Below are positions 34,533-43,294 of a DNA stretch of 64,000 bases, in pieces (the stretch's first letter is position 1; every line of letters starts with the position of its first letter). The stretch is taken from positions 20,697 through 84,696 of the forward strand of contig CAXXHY010000045.1 of assembly GCA_963667575.2 (NCBI GenBank), in the 5' to 3' direction. The translations under genes and the position numbers were made by a program. The notes below the pieces were generated by a model. That model searched no databases. It was given only the letters and a program-made list of their open reading frames with translations, and was not told the origin of the DNA. The DNA comes from G963665495 sp963667575. Lineage in GTDB: Bacteria; Desulfobacterota; Desulfovibrionia; Desulfovibrionales; Desulfovibrionaceae.

Positions 34533-35937
34533 ATGCGTTCGGAGCACAGTGGATCGCGGATGGCTCTTTCCGTCGTATCAGCTCTCATGTTAGTTTTACC
34601 GCTTGTGTTTTTACCTGAGGCCAATGCTGCCTGGCTCGTACGGGAAGACGCCGAACTTGCTCCCCTGGTGACGCCGGCTCCTTCCCAGGAACCCGCTCCG
34701 CAGACTGCGGAAGAAAAACTTGCAGATCCGCAGCAGCCCAAAGGGGCTGACGAAAAATGCGCCGGATGCCCCAATCAGACCAAAGAAGGCTGCTCTGCCG
34801 AAAAAAGCAAAGAAGGCTGTCCTGCCGAGCAACCCAAGGAAGGCTGCCCTGCCATGCAGGGAGCCAAGACCGGCAGCACCAATGCCACCAAGCCCATGGA
34901 CGGCAATGCCACCAAGGATATGGCCGAACTCATGGCCACTGCCGTGGCTTTCCGCGTGGAATCCCTGGTTCAGACCAAGCCTGATGACCCCAAGGTTGTG
35001 GAACTCGTGGGCGCCAAACTCGATGACAAGAATGTCAAGGTCCGGGGCGAGGCCGTGGCCGTGCTCGGCTTGTTGAGCGCCTATTATCCGGAAAAGGCCG
35101 GCGAGGTCTTTCCCTATCTTTTCAAGGCCGCCAATGACAGCGATGCCGGCGTGCATGCCGCAGTGCTCAAGGCCATGCTTCCCACCATTCCGCATCTGCA
35201 GGAAAAAAGCGCTGTCCCCATGCTCAAGGAAGCGCTGACCAAGGGAAATTCCACCCAGCGTGCAGCCGTGGCCGCCATTGTGGCCAATCTTGCGGACAAG
35301 CTCCCCTGGCTTTCTCAGTTGAGCGATTCCCTGATTGTGGTCATCGATGATCCGCAGCCCCGAGACAAAGCTTGCCGCGATCATGGCCCTGGTTTTCATG
35401 GATCCCGCCTTGCTGCCTGACAGCAGCGTGGACACCCTTGTAGAAAGCACCAAATCGAAATCTCCCGGAGTGCGTTTCCAGTCTTACAGCGTTCTGGCCA
35501 TTCTGGGACCCAGGGCGGTGAATGCGCTGCCCGTGTTGATCAAAGGCGCTGCAGACCCGCACAACGTACCGCGTTGGGCCGCTATCCGCGCCCTTGGTTC
35601 TGTGGGGCGGGACACGGTTCTTGCCAAGCCCGAGATTCTCGAAACCCTGATCAAGGCCACTGCTGACGCGGATCTTCCGGTACAGCAGATCGCAGCCCTG
35701 TCCCTGGGGAAGAATCTCGGTTCCCCGGTGCTGCCCGGCGTGTTGCCCGGCGAGGACAACGCAGCCGCAAAAGCGGCTCTGACCAAGATGCTGGAGAGCA
35801 AGCAGCCCTATATAGTCCAGACCGCTGCCTGGGCCCTGATTCGCATGTACCCCAGCATGCGGGGCACCCTGCCTGCGGAGCTTCTGGAAAAACTGCACGA
35901 AGTCACTTCGGCTCTGGACCAGATGGCTGCTCAATAA
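34533..35937 (+). CDS. Exported HEAT-repeat protein with Cys repeats (one frameshift)
   Basis: ATG 34533 follows AAGGAG. Signal peptide of ~33 residues ending PEANAA. A Pro/Ala linker then leads to three 9-residue KEGC(S/P)A... repeats (34793-34873), possibly metal-binding. From ~residue 130 to the end it is a series of HEAT/PBS-lyase-type helical repeats (VRGEAVAVLGLLS, PRWAAIRALGSVG, VQQIAALSLGKNL). The frame breaks at four C's, 35358-35361; removing one joins VVIDDPQ to PETKLAAIMAL and gives 467 residues. Probably a periplasmic scaffold; no enzymatic motif is seen. Confidence 0.75.
34793..34873 (+). repeat. Three tandem 27-base coding repeats (KEGC motif)
   Basis: Three 27-base units encode KEGCSAEKS, KEGCPAEQP and KEGCPAMQG inside the exported HEAT-repeat protein. 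The DNA copies are similar, suggesting expansion by slippage. Confidence 0.7.
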
Positions 35938-35960
35938 CCAAGGAAATCTGACGAGACGAC

Positions 35961-36818
35961 ATGCCTGGATTAGACAAAGTGGCCATTCTGGCCAGAATGG
36001 TAAAAATAGAGCACTCGGTGTTCGCGCTTCCGTTCGCGTACCTGGGTGCATTTCTGGTGGCGGGAGGCTGGCCCGGCTGGCAGCCCTTGTTGCTGCTCAC
36101 GGTGGCCATGGTGGCCGTACGTTCGTTCGCCATGGCATTCAACCGGCTGGCGGATGTCCGCTACGACAGTCTGAATCCTCGGACGCAGTCCCGTCCGCTG
36201 GTGTCCGGTGAAATCGGCAAGAAGGAAACCTGGTTGTTCGTGGGTGTCTGTGCTCTGGTGTTCGTGGGGTGCTGCGCCCTGATGAACCCGGTCTGCCTGC
36301 TGCTTTCACCTTTTGCCCTGGCAATCAGCGCGTTCTACAGCTTCGTGAAACGCTTTTCCTGGCTCTGCCATTTCGTGCTGGGGCTGGTTCTGGCGCTGGC
36401 GCCCGTGGCCGGTTGGCTCAGCGTGCAGCCCGGCTTCGCCATTTCTCTGGCCCTGTTCTTTTTGGGCGTGCTGTTCTGGGTGGCAGGGTTCGACATCATC
36501 TACAGCTGCCAGGACGTGGAATTCGATGTGACCAACGGCCTGCATTCGCTGCCCGCCGCGTACGGCATGGCGTCTGCGCTGCACATTTCGTTTTTCTGCC
36601 ACGTCAATACGAGCCTGTTTTTTTTGCTGGCCGGCTGGGCTGCCGGGCTTACCTGGCCCTACTTCCTGGTCTGGGCGCTGGTCAGCCTGGTTCTGCTGCT
36701 GGAACACAAAATCATCAGCGCGGACGATATGAGCCGCGTAAACCTCGCCTTCTTCACCTTCAACGGGGTGATCTCCATAGCGGTTTTTGCCGGAGTCTGT
36801 CTCGGGCTCTGGTTCTGA
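35961..36818 (+). CDS. UbiA-family prenyltransferase (probably menaquinone pathway, MqnP-like)
   Basis: 285 residues with about eight membrane helices. Both aspartate-rich motifs are seen: NRLADVRYDSLNPRTQSRPL (first) and DIIYSCQDVEFD (second), which bind the polyprenyl diphosphate through Mg. The ATGs spacing to the previous gene is 23 bases. Sequence style fits the 4-hydroxybenzoate polyprenyltransferase-like enzyme of the futalosine menaquinone route used by many Desulfovibrio, but UbiA versus MqnP cannot be decided from sequence alone. Confidence 0.88.
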   Translation: MPGLDKVAILARMVKIEHSVFALPFAYLGAFLVAGGWPGWQPLLLLTVAMVAVRSFAMAFNRLADVRYDSLNPRTQSRPLVSGEIGKKETWLFVGVCALVFVGCCALMNPVCLLLSPFALAISAFYSFVKRFSWLCHFVLGLVLALAPVAGWLSVQPGFAISLALFFLGVLFWVAGFDIIYSCQDVEFDVTNGLHSLPAAYGMASALHISFFCHVNTSLFFLLAGWAAGLTWPYFLVWALVSLVLLLEHKIISADDMSRVNLAFFTFNGVISIAVFAGVCLGLWF

Positions 36819-36892
36819 CGGCTTTGCTCATACTGCTTCCGGCGGACTCGGGACCTTTTTGAGCCTCGGGACCGGGGCCACCGGAAGCGTTC

Positions 36893-38071
36893 TTATTCTT
36901 CGTTCTTTTTTTGATTTTTCAGTTGCTTGAAAGAAGCGACGTTTTCTTCGGCGCGCTGGTTGAAGCCTATGCAAAGATGCTCGAGACCCGGGATGGTGTA
37001 GGTGTCTTCATGCAGCGTACGATCATGTGCGCTCTGGCTTTCGGGGCCCAGCCGGACAACGCAGTGTTTGCAGTAGGGATAGTAGGGCGAATCCGAGTCC
37101 AGGGTGGCACGGATTTTTTGATAATGAGGACCGCGCCAGACCGAAGCAAAGCCATCCTGTACGCGTCCGAGCCGCTGTTTCCAGCAGTAGTAGCAGATGC
37201 GGATGGAGCCGTCGGTGTCTATCTGGGCGAATTCCCAGGGTTTGACGCATTTGTAGGGCTTGTGCGGACTGCCGGGCAGGGGAGGCAGCTTGACGTCGAC
37301 GCCGTATTCCGCGGCTTTTGCTCGGGCTTCGGCAAAGACTTCCTGAGCAAGTTGCGGATGGTTGTACAGGGATTCGTCAAAAGGAATGTCGTTGGCCACG
37401 TTGAGATATTTGACTTCGACCTTGTAGAGTCCGTGCTCTTTGCAAAGCCTGAGCATTTCGGGCAGTTCCTGGGCGTTGGAACGCATGATGGCAAAGCGGA
37501 ACCAGAGCCGGGGAAACTCCGCATGCTTGTCGGCTTTGCACCTGGCCAGGTAGTCGATGTTCTGCAGAATCTGCTCGTAATTGGCGCCGCGGCGGATGCG
37601 TTCGAGGGTCTCCTTGCGGGCGCCGTCAAAGGAGATGCACAGCTCCTGCAGGCTTTGATCCGCCACCATCCACCGGGCCACGTCCTGGTTGAGCAGCATG
37701 CCGTTGCTGGTCATGGTGGCCATGGTGCGGTGCTGCCTGGCCAGCTGCAGGGCTTCGCGCAGATGCGGATACAGCAGCGGCTCGCCCCCCGAACAGATGA
37801 AAATGCCCAGTGTGGTGGGGAACAGCTCCCGGGCGATGCGCTTGTAGACGTCGAAGTCCATCCAGTGGACATTGTCCAGCGAATCATAGGAGATGCAGAA
37901 AATGCAGCGCAGGTTGCAGGCTTTGGTCAGAACTATGTCCAGGCTGGTGGGCAGACAGCGGGGCGTGGTACGGCGCAGCAATCCTTCGGCTGCGCCGGTG
38001 GCCGCATTGAGCAGAGATTTCGGGTTTACAAGCCGCAGGGCGCGACGAACCTCGTAAATGGTCTCGGACAT
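36893..38071 (-). CDS. Radical SAM/SPASM domain protein
   Basis: 392 residues. Cys52, Cys56 and Cys59 (CNLRCIFC) form the CX3CX2C radical-SAM cluster site; ICSGGEPLLYP is the GGE SAM-binding motif. A C-terminal SPASM-type Cys region follows (CVKPWEFAQIDTDGSIRICYYC and YCKHC). Such proteins often modify peptides or other proteins, but no short precursor peptide is evident nearby. It follows the ParA-like gene on the same strand with a ~70-base gap and is probably co-transcribed. Confidence 0.88.
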   Translation of the reverse strand: MSETIYEVRRALRLVNPKSLLNAATGAAEGLLRRTTPRCLPTSLDIVLTKACNLRCIFCISYDSLDNVHWMDFDVYKRIARELFPTTLGIFICSGGEPLLYPHLREALQLARQHRTMATMTSNGMLLNQDVARWMVADQSLQELCISFDGARKETLERIRRGANYEQILQNIDYLARCKADKHAEFPRLWFRFAIMRSNAQELPEMLRLCKEHGLYKVEVKYLNVANDIPFDESLYNHPQLAQEVFAEARAKAAEYGVDVKLPPLPGSPHKPYKCVKPWEFAQIDTDGSIRICYYCWKQRLGRVQDGFASVWRGPHYQKIRATLDSDSPYYPYCKHCVVRLGPESQSAHDRTLHEDTYTIPGLEHLCIGFNQRAEENVASFKQLKNQKKNEE

Positions 38072-38144
38072 CGGAAGGCAGACTCCGTGGTATGGGCGTT
38101 TGCAGGAGCGTACGTAGGGGCCTGCGAAGAGCGGCCCCTCAGGC

Positions 38145-39294
38145 TCAGAACAATGCGTCCCCGTCGGTAACAGTACGGACCAGAGTCTTGTAGTCCAGGG
38201 CGCCCGTGGATTCGTTGGAGTACTCGAAGATGGTCCTGCCGTAGGCAGGGGCTTCGGACAGATCCGGGCAATACCGAATGGGGGTACAGAGGTAATCGCT
38301 ATAGAGTTCTTTGAGTCGGGTCAAGATTTCCAGGCGGCTTTCAATCTTGTCGTCGGAAAAGGTGGGCAGAATAAAGGTGATGCCCAAAGAACTGCGGTAT
38401 TTCTGGATGGTGGCCAGACTTTTGGAAAATTCCGACAGTCCCTGGAGGGACATGACTTCCAGGGAGACCGGAATCAGCAGTTCCTTGACGTAGAAGAGCA
38501 CGTTGACCGTGATGGGATCCCAGCCAGGGGAGGAATCCACGATGACGAAGTCGAAGAGGTGCTCAAAAGGAGTCAGGGCTTCGGCAATGGTCAACTCGCC
38601 GCCGAAATCCTTGCGGTCGATCAGCCGTTTGACACCCGCCAGGGCGCGGCCGCCGGCAAGTACCCAGAGATTGTCCCTGGCTTTGAAAATGGCTTTTTGC
38701 GGCTCCACTTCCTTGGCAACCAGTTCGGCCAGGCCGTATTCCGGCTTGCATCCGAGCATGTAACTGGACTGGCCCTGGGTGTCCGTATCAACCAGCAGGA
38801 CCTTGTATCCGGCAAGGGCGAGACCTGCGGACAGGTTTACCGAAGTTGTGGTTTTTGCCAACTCCGCCTTTGCTCAGGATGACGCCGATGCTTCTGGTTT
38901 TGCTCCTGGCCGGCCTGCTCAGACCGGTCTGCGTATTGGGTCCGCCCGTGGTTTTGGGACCGCCCGCAGTCTGAGGACCACCCTTGGTAATGGGTCCGCC
39001 CTTGGTCACAGGTCTACCGGAGGTCTGGGGACCCCCTTTGGTCATGGGACCGCCACGGGTTTTACCCGTGGTGGGCGATTGCGCGGGCGGACGCGTAGGG
39101 GCTCCTGTACGGGTGACCGGTCCGCGCGACTGCGTATTGGGGGCTGCTCCGTTTTCCTGCTCCAACGTATCCAGGTACAAAGTGAACTTATGGCCACAGG
39201 ATTTGCAAAGAGTGGTCACTTTTGCCTTGTTCTTGGGAAGGCGCGAAGCGTCTATATTCCGTTTTATTTTACAATTGGGGCATGTGATTTCCAC
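38145..39294 (-). CDS. ParA/MinD-type ATPase with zinc ribbon and GGPxTx repeats (one frameshift)
   Basis: GTG start at 39294 with GGAGG seven bases upstream. Residues 1-40 are a zinc ribbon (CPNC...CKSCGHKF), ~80-125 a linker of seven GGPxTx hexapeptides, then a ParA ATPase. The frame breaks at five T's (38852-38856, plus strand), inside the Walker A; with four T's it reads SKGGVGKTTTSVNLSAGLAL, and continues LLVDTDTQGQSS and VIVDSSPGWD. Corrected length 382 residues. The break in the most conserved motif argues for a sequence error. It probably positions cargo or proteins on the nucleoid or at poles. Confidence 0.8.
38929..39054 (-). repeat. Seven tandem 18-base repeats encoding GGPxTx
   Basis: Exactly seven 18-base units encode GGPMTK, GGPQTS, GRPVTK, GGPITK, GGPQTA, GGPKTT and GGPNTQ, a low-complexity linker in the ParA-like protein. 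It is coding, not a CRISPR array: units abut without spacers. Confidence 0.8.
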
Positions 39295-39398
39295 CTTGCG
39301 GCCTCCGTATTACAATGATTCCCAGCCAGAGAATACTGCATAAAGTACAAATTATAGCTGCCGTATAAGCTGAGCGCGACGGCAACTAAATATTTTAT

Positions 39399-39860
39399 TT
39401 AACTTTTTCCAAGGTTCCGTAGCATCAATTTCAGAAGAACGCTATCTTTTCTTTTTACTTCCAGCTCTTTGAGCAAAATTTTCAAGGCACTGTCGGCAAT
39501 GCCGGACATGGAGACCCGTATATGGATGCCTTCAGGAAGCATCGCGCGAATAAGGTCCTTGGACGCGGCAAGCTGCTCGTACGTCTCCGGTGAAAGGTAA
39601 ATGGTTGTTCGCTTTTTGTGCTGCTCGAGGAGAAAATGACGCTGAGCCGTTGCTCCGTGCGTGTCCGCATCCATGGACAGGCGCTTGTGCAGTTTCGAGT
39701 CGAGATTGCGGTGGATGAAACTGTCGAGCATTTCCGCTTCGGGCGGTCCTTTGGGGGACTTGTCGGAACGGAGGCCGTAAAGCACATCATCCATGATGTT
39801 TTTTGGCTTTTTTTCTCCCATAAAAGCGTGCATCCATGCGGCTTCCTGACTCCCATCCAT
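39399..39860 (-). CDS. Small protein with ribbon-helix-helix-like segment upstream of parA-like gene
   Basis: 153 residues, hydrophilic. Residues ~87-125 (KKRTTIYLSPETYEQLAASKDLIRAM) look like a ribbon-helix-helix DNA-binding fold, and ISGIADSALKILLKELE-type helices follow. It lies ~100 bases upstream of the ParA-like gene in the same direction, a place often taken by a ParB-type partner. The start at 39860 has a weak ribosome site; internal ATGs at residues 10 and 14 are alternatives. Family not recognised. Confidence 0.6.
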   Translation of the reverse strand: MDGSQEAAWMHAFMGEKKPKNIMDDVLYGLRSDKSPKGPPEAEMLDSFIHRNLDSKLHKRLSMDADTHGATAQRHFLLEQHKKRTTIYLSPETYEQLAASKDLIRAMLPEGIHIRVSMSGIADSALKILLKELEVKRKDSVLLKLMLRNLGKS

Positions 39861-40003
39861 GTTGTTTACCGTCAGAAAGACCGGGTTAGAGACTGATACG
39901 TATTCCTAACTATAGATGGAATCAGTAGATTTTGCAACACCTGGGCAGGAAAAGGGCACAACTTGCAGAAAAAAGAGATGCGGTTTGCGGAATCGTTGAT
40001 GAT

Positions 40004-40696
40004 CTAGAGTCGTTCCAGGCCGGTTGCTATGGCTTCCAGAGTGTTTTTGTCAAGAATTGTCACCTGCGATCCGGCGACTTCCAGAATATCCGAATCCGCG
40101 AATTTGCGCAGTACGCGCGAAATTGTTTCGGGAATGGTGCCCAGGTAGGCGGCCAGCTGCGACTTGGTCACATTGAGCCGGACGTGGTCGGAACCGCTGG
40201 TTTCACTGAGCAAAAGCAGATGTCCGGCAAGGCGGGCGGGAGTCTCCTTGAGACTGAGATTTTCGATTTTGGTAACAAAAAAACGCAGGCGTTGGGAAAG
40301 CAGCGCCAGCATGCTCATGGCCAGATCCGGGTTGGCGCTGATGCGCGCGCGCAGACTTTTTTTGGGAAGGAACAGCAGGGAAGACTGCTTGATGGCTTCC
40401 GCGTTGGCCGGAAAACGGGTGCCCTTAAACACCACTACCTCTGCAAACGCCTCACCAGGGCCGAAAAAGTGCAGCACATGCTCCCGCCCCTGCGGGGAGG
40501 TCTTGAAAATACGAACCGCGCCCTGAACCACTGCGTACAAACCGTCCGCTTCGGCCCCTTCGTCGAAGATCGTGGTCCCTTCGGCATAATTGCGGATTTC
40601 CGCTATTTCCTTGAGCATCTGCAGGTGTCCTTCATCAAGGCCGTCAAACAGATCCACTGCCGAAAGAGCTGCCAGAATGTCCGGGGTGGTGGTCAT
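40004..40696 (-). CDS. Crp/Fnr-family transcriptional regulator
   Basis: 230 residues from ATG 40696, which overlaps the upstream stop as ATGA (translational coupling). N-terminal cyclic-nucleotide-binding-type beta roll (GTTIFDEGAEADGLYAVVQG), then a C-terminal winged helix LNVTKSQLAAYLGTIPETISRVLRKF. There is no N-terminal Cys cluster, so it is not a classic FNR oxygen sensor. The ligand is unknown. Confidence 0.9.
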   Translation of the reverse strand: MTTTPDILAALSAVDLFDGLDEGHLQMLKEIAEIRNYAEGTTIFDEGAEADGLYAVVQGAVRIFKTSPQGREHVLHFFGPGEAFAEVVVFKGTRFPANAEAIKQSSLLFLPKKSLRARISANPDLAMSMLALLSQRLRFFVTKIENLSLKETPARLAGHLLLLSETSGSDHVRLNVTKSQLAAYLGTIPETISRVLRKFADSDILEVAGSQVTILDKNTLEAIATGLERL

Positions 40697-41142
40697 TGGG
40701 TCAACCGTATGCTGATTTTTTTGAGATTGCTGGTGAGCTTGAAGCTCAGGTCTTCGAAGTGCAGCCGAAGCCCCATGCCCGGACGTTGCGGACGAAAGGT
40801 TCCCCATGGTTCGGAAAAGAAAAAATACTTTTTGTCCAGTGTTTTCGAGTCGTTGAGATCCTGGTAGGCCAGCAGGACATAGGATCCCTCGGGCACGTTG
40901 TCCATTTTGAACGGGACCGAGCCGGTTTTCAGGGCTTTGGCGTCCGGCTCGAGTGTTAGATGATAGGAGCAGGAACCCGGATTCAGGTTGGGCAGTTCCT
41001 CCTGGGTGAGCAGCATCAAGGTGATGGGCGCGTTTTTGTGAAACTGGATACTTCCCTGGATGGAGTGGTCTTTCGCCCACGCAGCGCAGGGAAAAAGCAG
41101 CAGCATAATGAGTATGATGAATGTCAGCCAGCGATAGTTCAT
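40693..41142 (-). CDS. Exported DUF2141-like protein
   Basis: 149 residues from ATG 41142 (AAGGAT upstream). Signal peptide MNYRWLTFIILIMLLLFPC ending AAWAKD. The mature part, with VPEGSYVLLAYQDLNDSKTLDKK and PWGTFRPQRP, matches DUF2141, a small periplasmic beta-sandwich family of unknown function. The stop overlaps the Crp/Fnr start, so the two are co-translated. Confidence 0.82.
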   Translation of the reverse strand: MNYRWLTFIILIMLLLFPCAAWAKDHSIQGSIQFHKNAPITLMLLTQEELPNLNPGSCSYHLTLEPDAKALKTGSVPFKMDNVPEGSYVLLAYQDLNDSKTLDKKYFFFSEPWGTFRPQRPGMGLRLHFEDLSFKLTSNLKKISIRLTQ

Positions 41143-41156
41143 GAACAGATCCTTAG

Positions 41157-41654
41157 TTATCGACCGAGTTCGGAGGGCATGGCCTCCAGCAAACCTACCT
41201 GGAGGACGCCCCAAAGTCCGACGCAAATGGCTTCGGCCGTGTCATGACGCAGTGACGTGGGGCGCGGGGCGCCTGACCAATCAATGATGCGTCTGGCCAA
41301 TTCGATGGCCCTGGCTTTGGCAAGCTCACCGCTGCGTTGTTCGCGCGTATACAATAATACGGCCCGCCAGGTCTGTGCCTGGGTTTGCAATACGTCCACG
41401 CCGCGGCGTTGCGCGTCGCGTATCCAGACATCCGCGGCCGGGCCGCCGCCTTCGAGTACGAGCCAGGACAGCGGCATCAGTTCGTTCAATAGTCCGTACG
41501 CGTGTCGTTTTAAAGATCCCACCCGGGGAAAATGGTGCGAACGGTACCATTGCAGACGCCCGTCGGCTCCGTACAGGGCCAGGCCTGTACGCAGTCCGAC
41601 ATCAACCGCCAGAAGGCAGTTTGTTTCAGAATTCGTATGTTCTCCATCAGGCAT
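41157..41654 (-). CDS. RuvC/RNase H-like fold protein
   Basis: 165 residues. Acidic residues fall where RuvC-like nucleases have them: AVDVGLRTGLALYG (first Asp), LVLEGGG (Glu) and RHDTAEAICVGLWG (C-terminal His-Asp). This suggests a Holliday-junction-resolvase-like nuclease fold, but it is shorter and diverged from RuvC and activity is not assured. It precedes the DUF2141 gene by 14 bases and is probably co-transcribed. Confidence 0.65.
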   Translation of the reverse strand: MPDGEHTNSETNCLLAVDVGLRTGLALYGADGRLQWYRSHHFPRVGSLKRHAYGLLNELMPLSWLVLEGGGPAADVWIRDAQRRGVDVLQTQAQTWRAVLLYTREQRSGELAKARAIELARRIIDWSGAPRPTSLRHDTAEAICVGLWGVLQVGLLEAMPSELGR

Positions 41655-41845
41655 ATGTCATTTTCTCAGGGAGATGAAGCATGCATGGAGAATACAAAGG
41701 ATCCCTTGTTGCCGCAAGTGGCGTCCGCAGTAAAGAGGATGTCATGACATCCGGGGAACTAACTGGTTTGCCAGGTACGTTGTTGGATACATTGTCAGGC
41801 CGCATCGGATGCTATACACTGAAGTCAAAGAAAAAGGAGAATGCC

Positions 41846-42328
41846 GTGCTGCAACTGTATTTTCCTCTGCATCCATCGGATGTATGGCTGCCGCTGCCGC
41901 CCTGGCAGGTCCTGCGCAAGGAGCGTCGGAAGGACAACCCCTCGGGTTGGGAAGATGGCGCGCCGGGCAAGTCTCCCGAAGATGCCCCTGTGGAGGCTGA
42001 TGATCCGGGCGGCCGCCTGCTGCTCTGCAAACGCTGCCATCACAAGATCACCAAATCCGGCGCCAGAAACCAGGTCCATGGAGCGCATCGTCATGTGTTC
42101 TGCAATCCCAACGGCCATGTCTTTGAAATAGGCTGTTTTTCCATGGCTCCCGGCTGCGCCCATGAGGGCCCGCCCATTCCCGAATTCAGCTGGTTTGCCG
42201 GCTTTGCCTGGCAGGTGGCCCTTTGCGGCGGCTGTCGCGAGCACCTTGGCTGGCGATACGTGCACCAGTCCGGCGAATCCGTGTTTCACGGGCTGATTCT
42301 GCAGCACCTGGTGGAGGATTCGGACTGA
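41846..42328 (+). CDS. CULT-domain (cereblon-like) protein
   Basis: GTG start with AAGGAG six bases upstream; 160 residues. The first 55 residues are a Pro/charged region. Residues ~60-158 match the CULT fold of eukaryotic cereblon: zinc ligands Cys61, Cys64, Cys127 and Cys130, and the three tryptophans of the ligand cage, Trp116, Trp122 and Trp136, with the same 6- and 14-residue spacing as human CRBN Trp380/386/400. The CRBN His378 position is Phe114 here. Bacterial stand-alone CULT proteins bind cyclic imide/uracil-like ligands; the natural role is unknown. No ligase partner is nearby. Confidence 0.85.
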   Translation: MLQLYFPLHPSDVWLPLPPWQVLRKERRKDNPSGWEDGAPGKSPEDAPVEADDPGGRLLLCKRCHHKITKSGARNQVHGAHRHVFCNPNGHVFEIGCFSMAPGCAHEGPPIPEFSWFAGFAWQVALCGGCREHLGWRYVHQSGESVFHGLILQHLVEDSD

Positions 42329-42358
42329 TTCTTGGGGCTTCCCCGAGGCATTTTGCAA

Positions 42359-43207
42359 TTATTCAAGGCACAGGGCTGCGAATGCCTCGCAGGCTTTGCT
42401 GGCATCCAGCCGCACATCCCGGATCAGAAACACGGGCACCTGGCGGATGTTTTCCGGCAGCTGGTGCGTACGTACGCTATTGCCTGGTGCCAGGCGGCGG
42501 ATGGTGCTTGCCGTCAGGGCGGCAATGCCCATGCCCTGGGCCACGCATCGCAGGGCCACATCCGGGGCGGGCAGTTCCAGCGTACGCGCCGGGACAACGC
42601 CGTTGGCGGCGAGCCAGTCTTCGAATGTTCGGCGAAATGCGCAGCCGTTGCGCTGCAAAATCACCGAACCGGTCGCCTTAAGCGGATCAACCACATCCGG
42701 GGCGGTCACCAGCAGGAGTTCCTCGTCAAAGAGCTTTTGCGCATTCAGTTGCGGATTGTTCACTGGCCCGCTGACGAGCGCGGCTTCCAGTTCGCGGGCC
42801 AGGACCTTTTCCGCCAGCTGGCGCGAGGGCGCAACTTCCAGCGAAAGTTCCACTTCGGCATAACGGCCCGCGTAGGTGATGAGTTTATCCGCAAGCCAGC
42901 TGGCTATGAGCGAGTCCGTGGCTCCCAGATGAAACGGACCGGCAGGTCCGCGGCAGTTGTCCAGACTTGCCCTGGCTTCGTGCAGCACATTCCGCACCTG
43001 CTGCGCATAAGGCAGCAACAGCCGTCCCTCCTGCGTAAGACTCATGCCCCGTGGTTCGCGGACAAACAAGCGTTTGCCCAGCTCCTTTTCCAGAGAGCGG
43101 ATTCTGGCCGTGACATTCGAAGGCACACAATGAAGCGTATGGGCGGCTCTGGTAATGCTGCCCTGTTCGGCCACAGCCTTGAAGATACGTAATGATTCGC
43201 TGTCCAT
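42359..43207 (-). CDS. LysR-family transcriptional regulator
   Basis: 282 residues. Winged HTH at residues 1-60 (LRIFKAVAEQGSITRAAHTL, then LEKELGKRLFVREPRGMSLT) and a periplasmic-binding-like effector domain. Divergent from an iron-sulfur protein gene 87 bases away with an inverted repeat between them, so that gene is the likely target. The inducer is unknown. Confidence 0.92.
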   Translation of the reverse strand: MDSESLRIFKAVAEQGSITRAAHTLHCVPSNVTARIRSLEKELGKRLFVREPRGMSLTQEGRLLLPYAQQVRNVLHEARASLDNCRGPAGPFHLGATDSLIASWLADKLITYAGRYAEVELSLEVAPSRQLAEKVLARELEAALVSGPVNNPQLNAQKLFDEELLLVTAPDVVDPLKATGSVILQRNGCAFRRTFEDWLAANGVVPARTLELPAPDVALRCVAQGMGIAALTASTIRRLAPGNSVRTHQLPENIRQVPVFLIRDVRLDASKACEAFAALCLE

Positions 43208-43245
43208 TCAATATTCCTGAACGCTGTTGTCAAAAAGATTCATTT

Positions 43246-43259
43246 GTAGCGAATGCTAC
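43246..43259. promoter_or_regulatory. Putative LysR operator
   Basis: Inverted repeat GTAGC-GAAT-GCTAC between the divergent lysR and iron-sulfur protein genes. The spacing and position fit a LysR recognition site. Confidence 0.45.
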
Positions 43260-43294
43260 GCCAGGGTAGAGTGGCAGTCAAAAAGGAATTTGCC

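Noticed and set aside
38852..38856. Reading the ParA-like gene as a true pseudogene or two genes
   Set aside because: One base removed from a five-T run restores the Walker A motif exactly, and the rest of the ATPase is intact.
38929..39054. CRISPR-like short tandem repeats
   Set aside because: The units are 18 bases, directly abutting with no spacers, and code for GGPxTx within the ParA-like protein.
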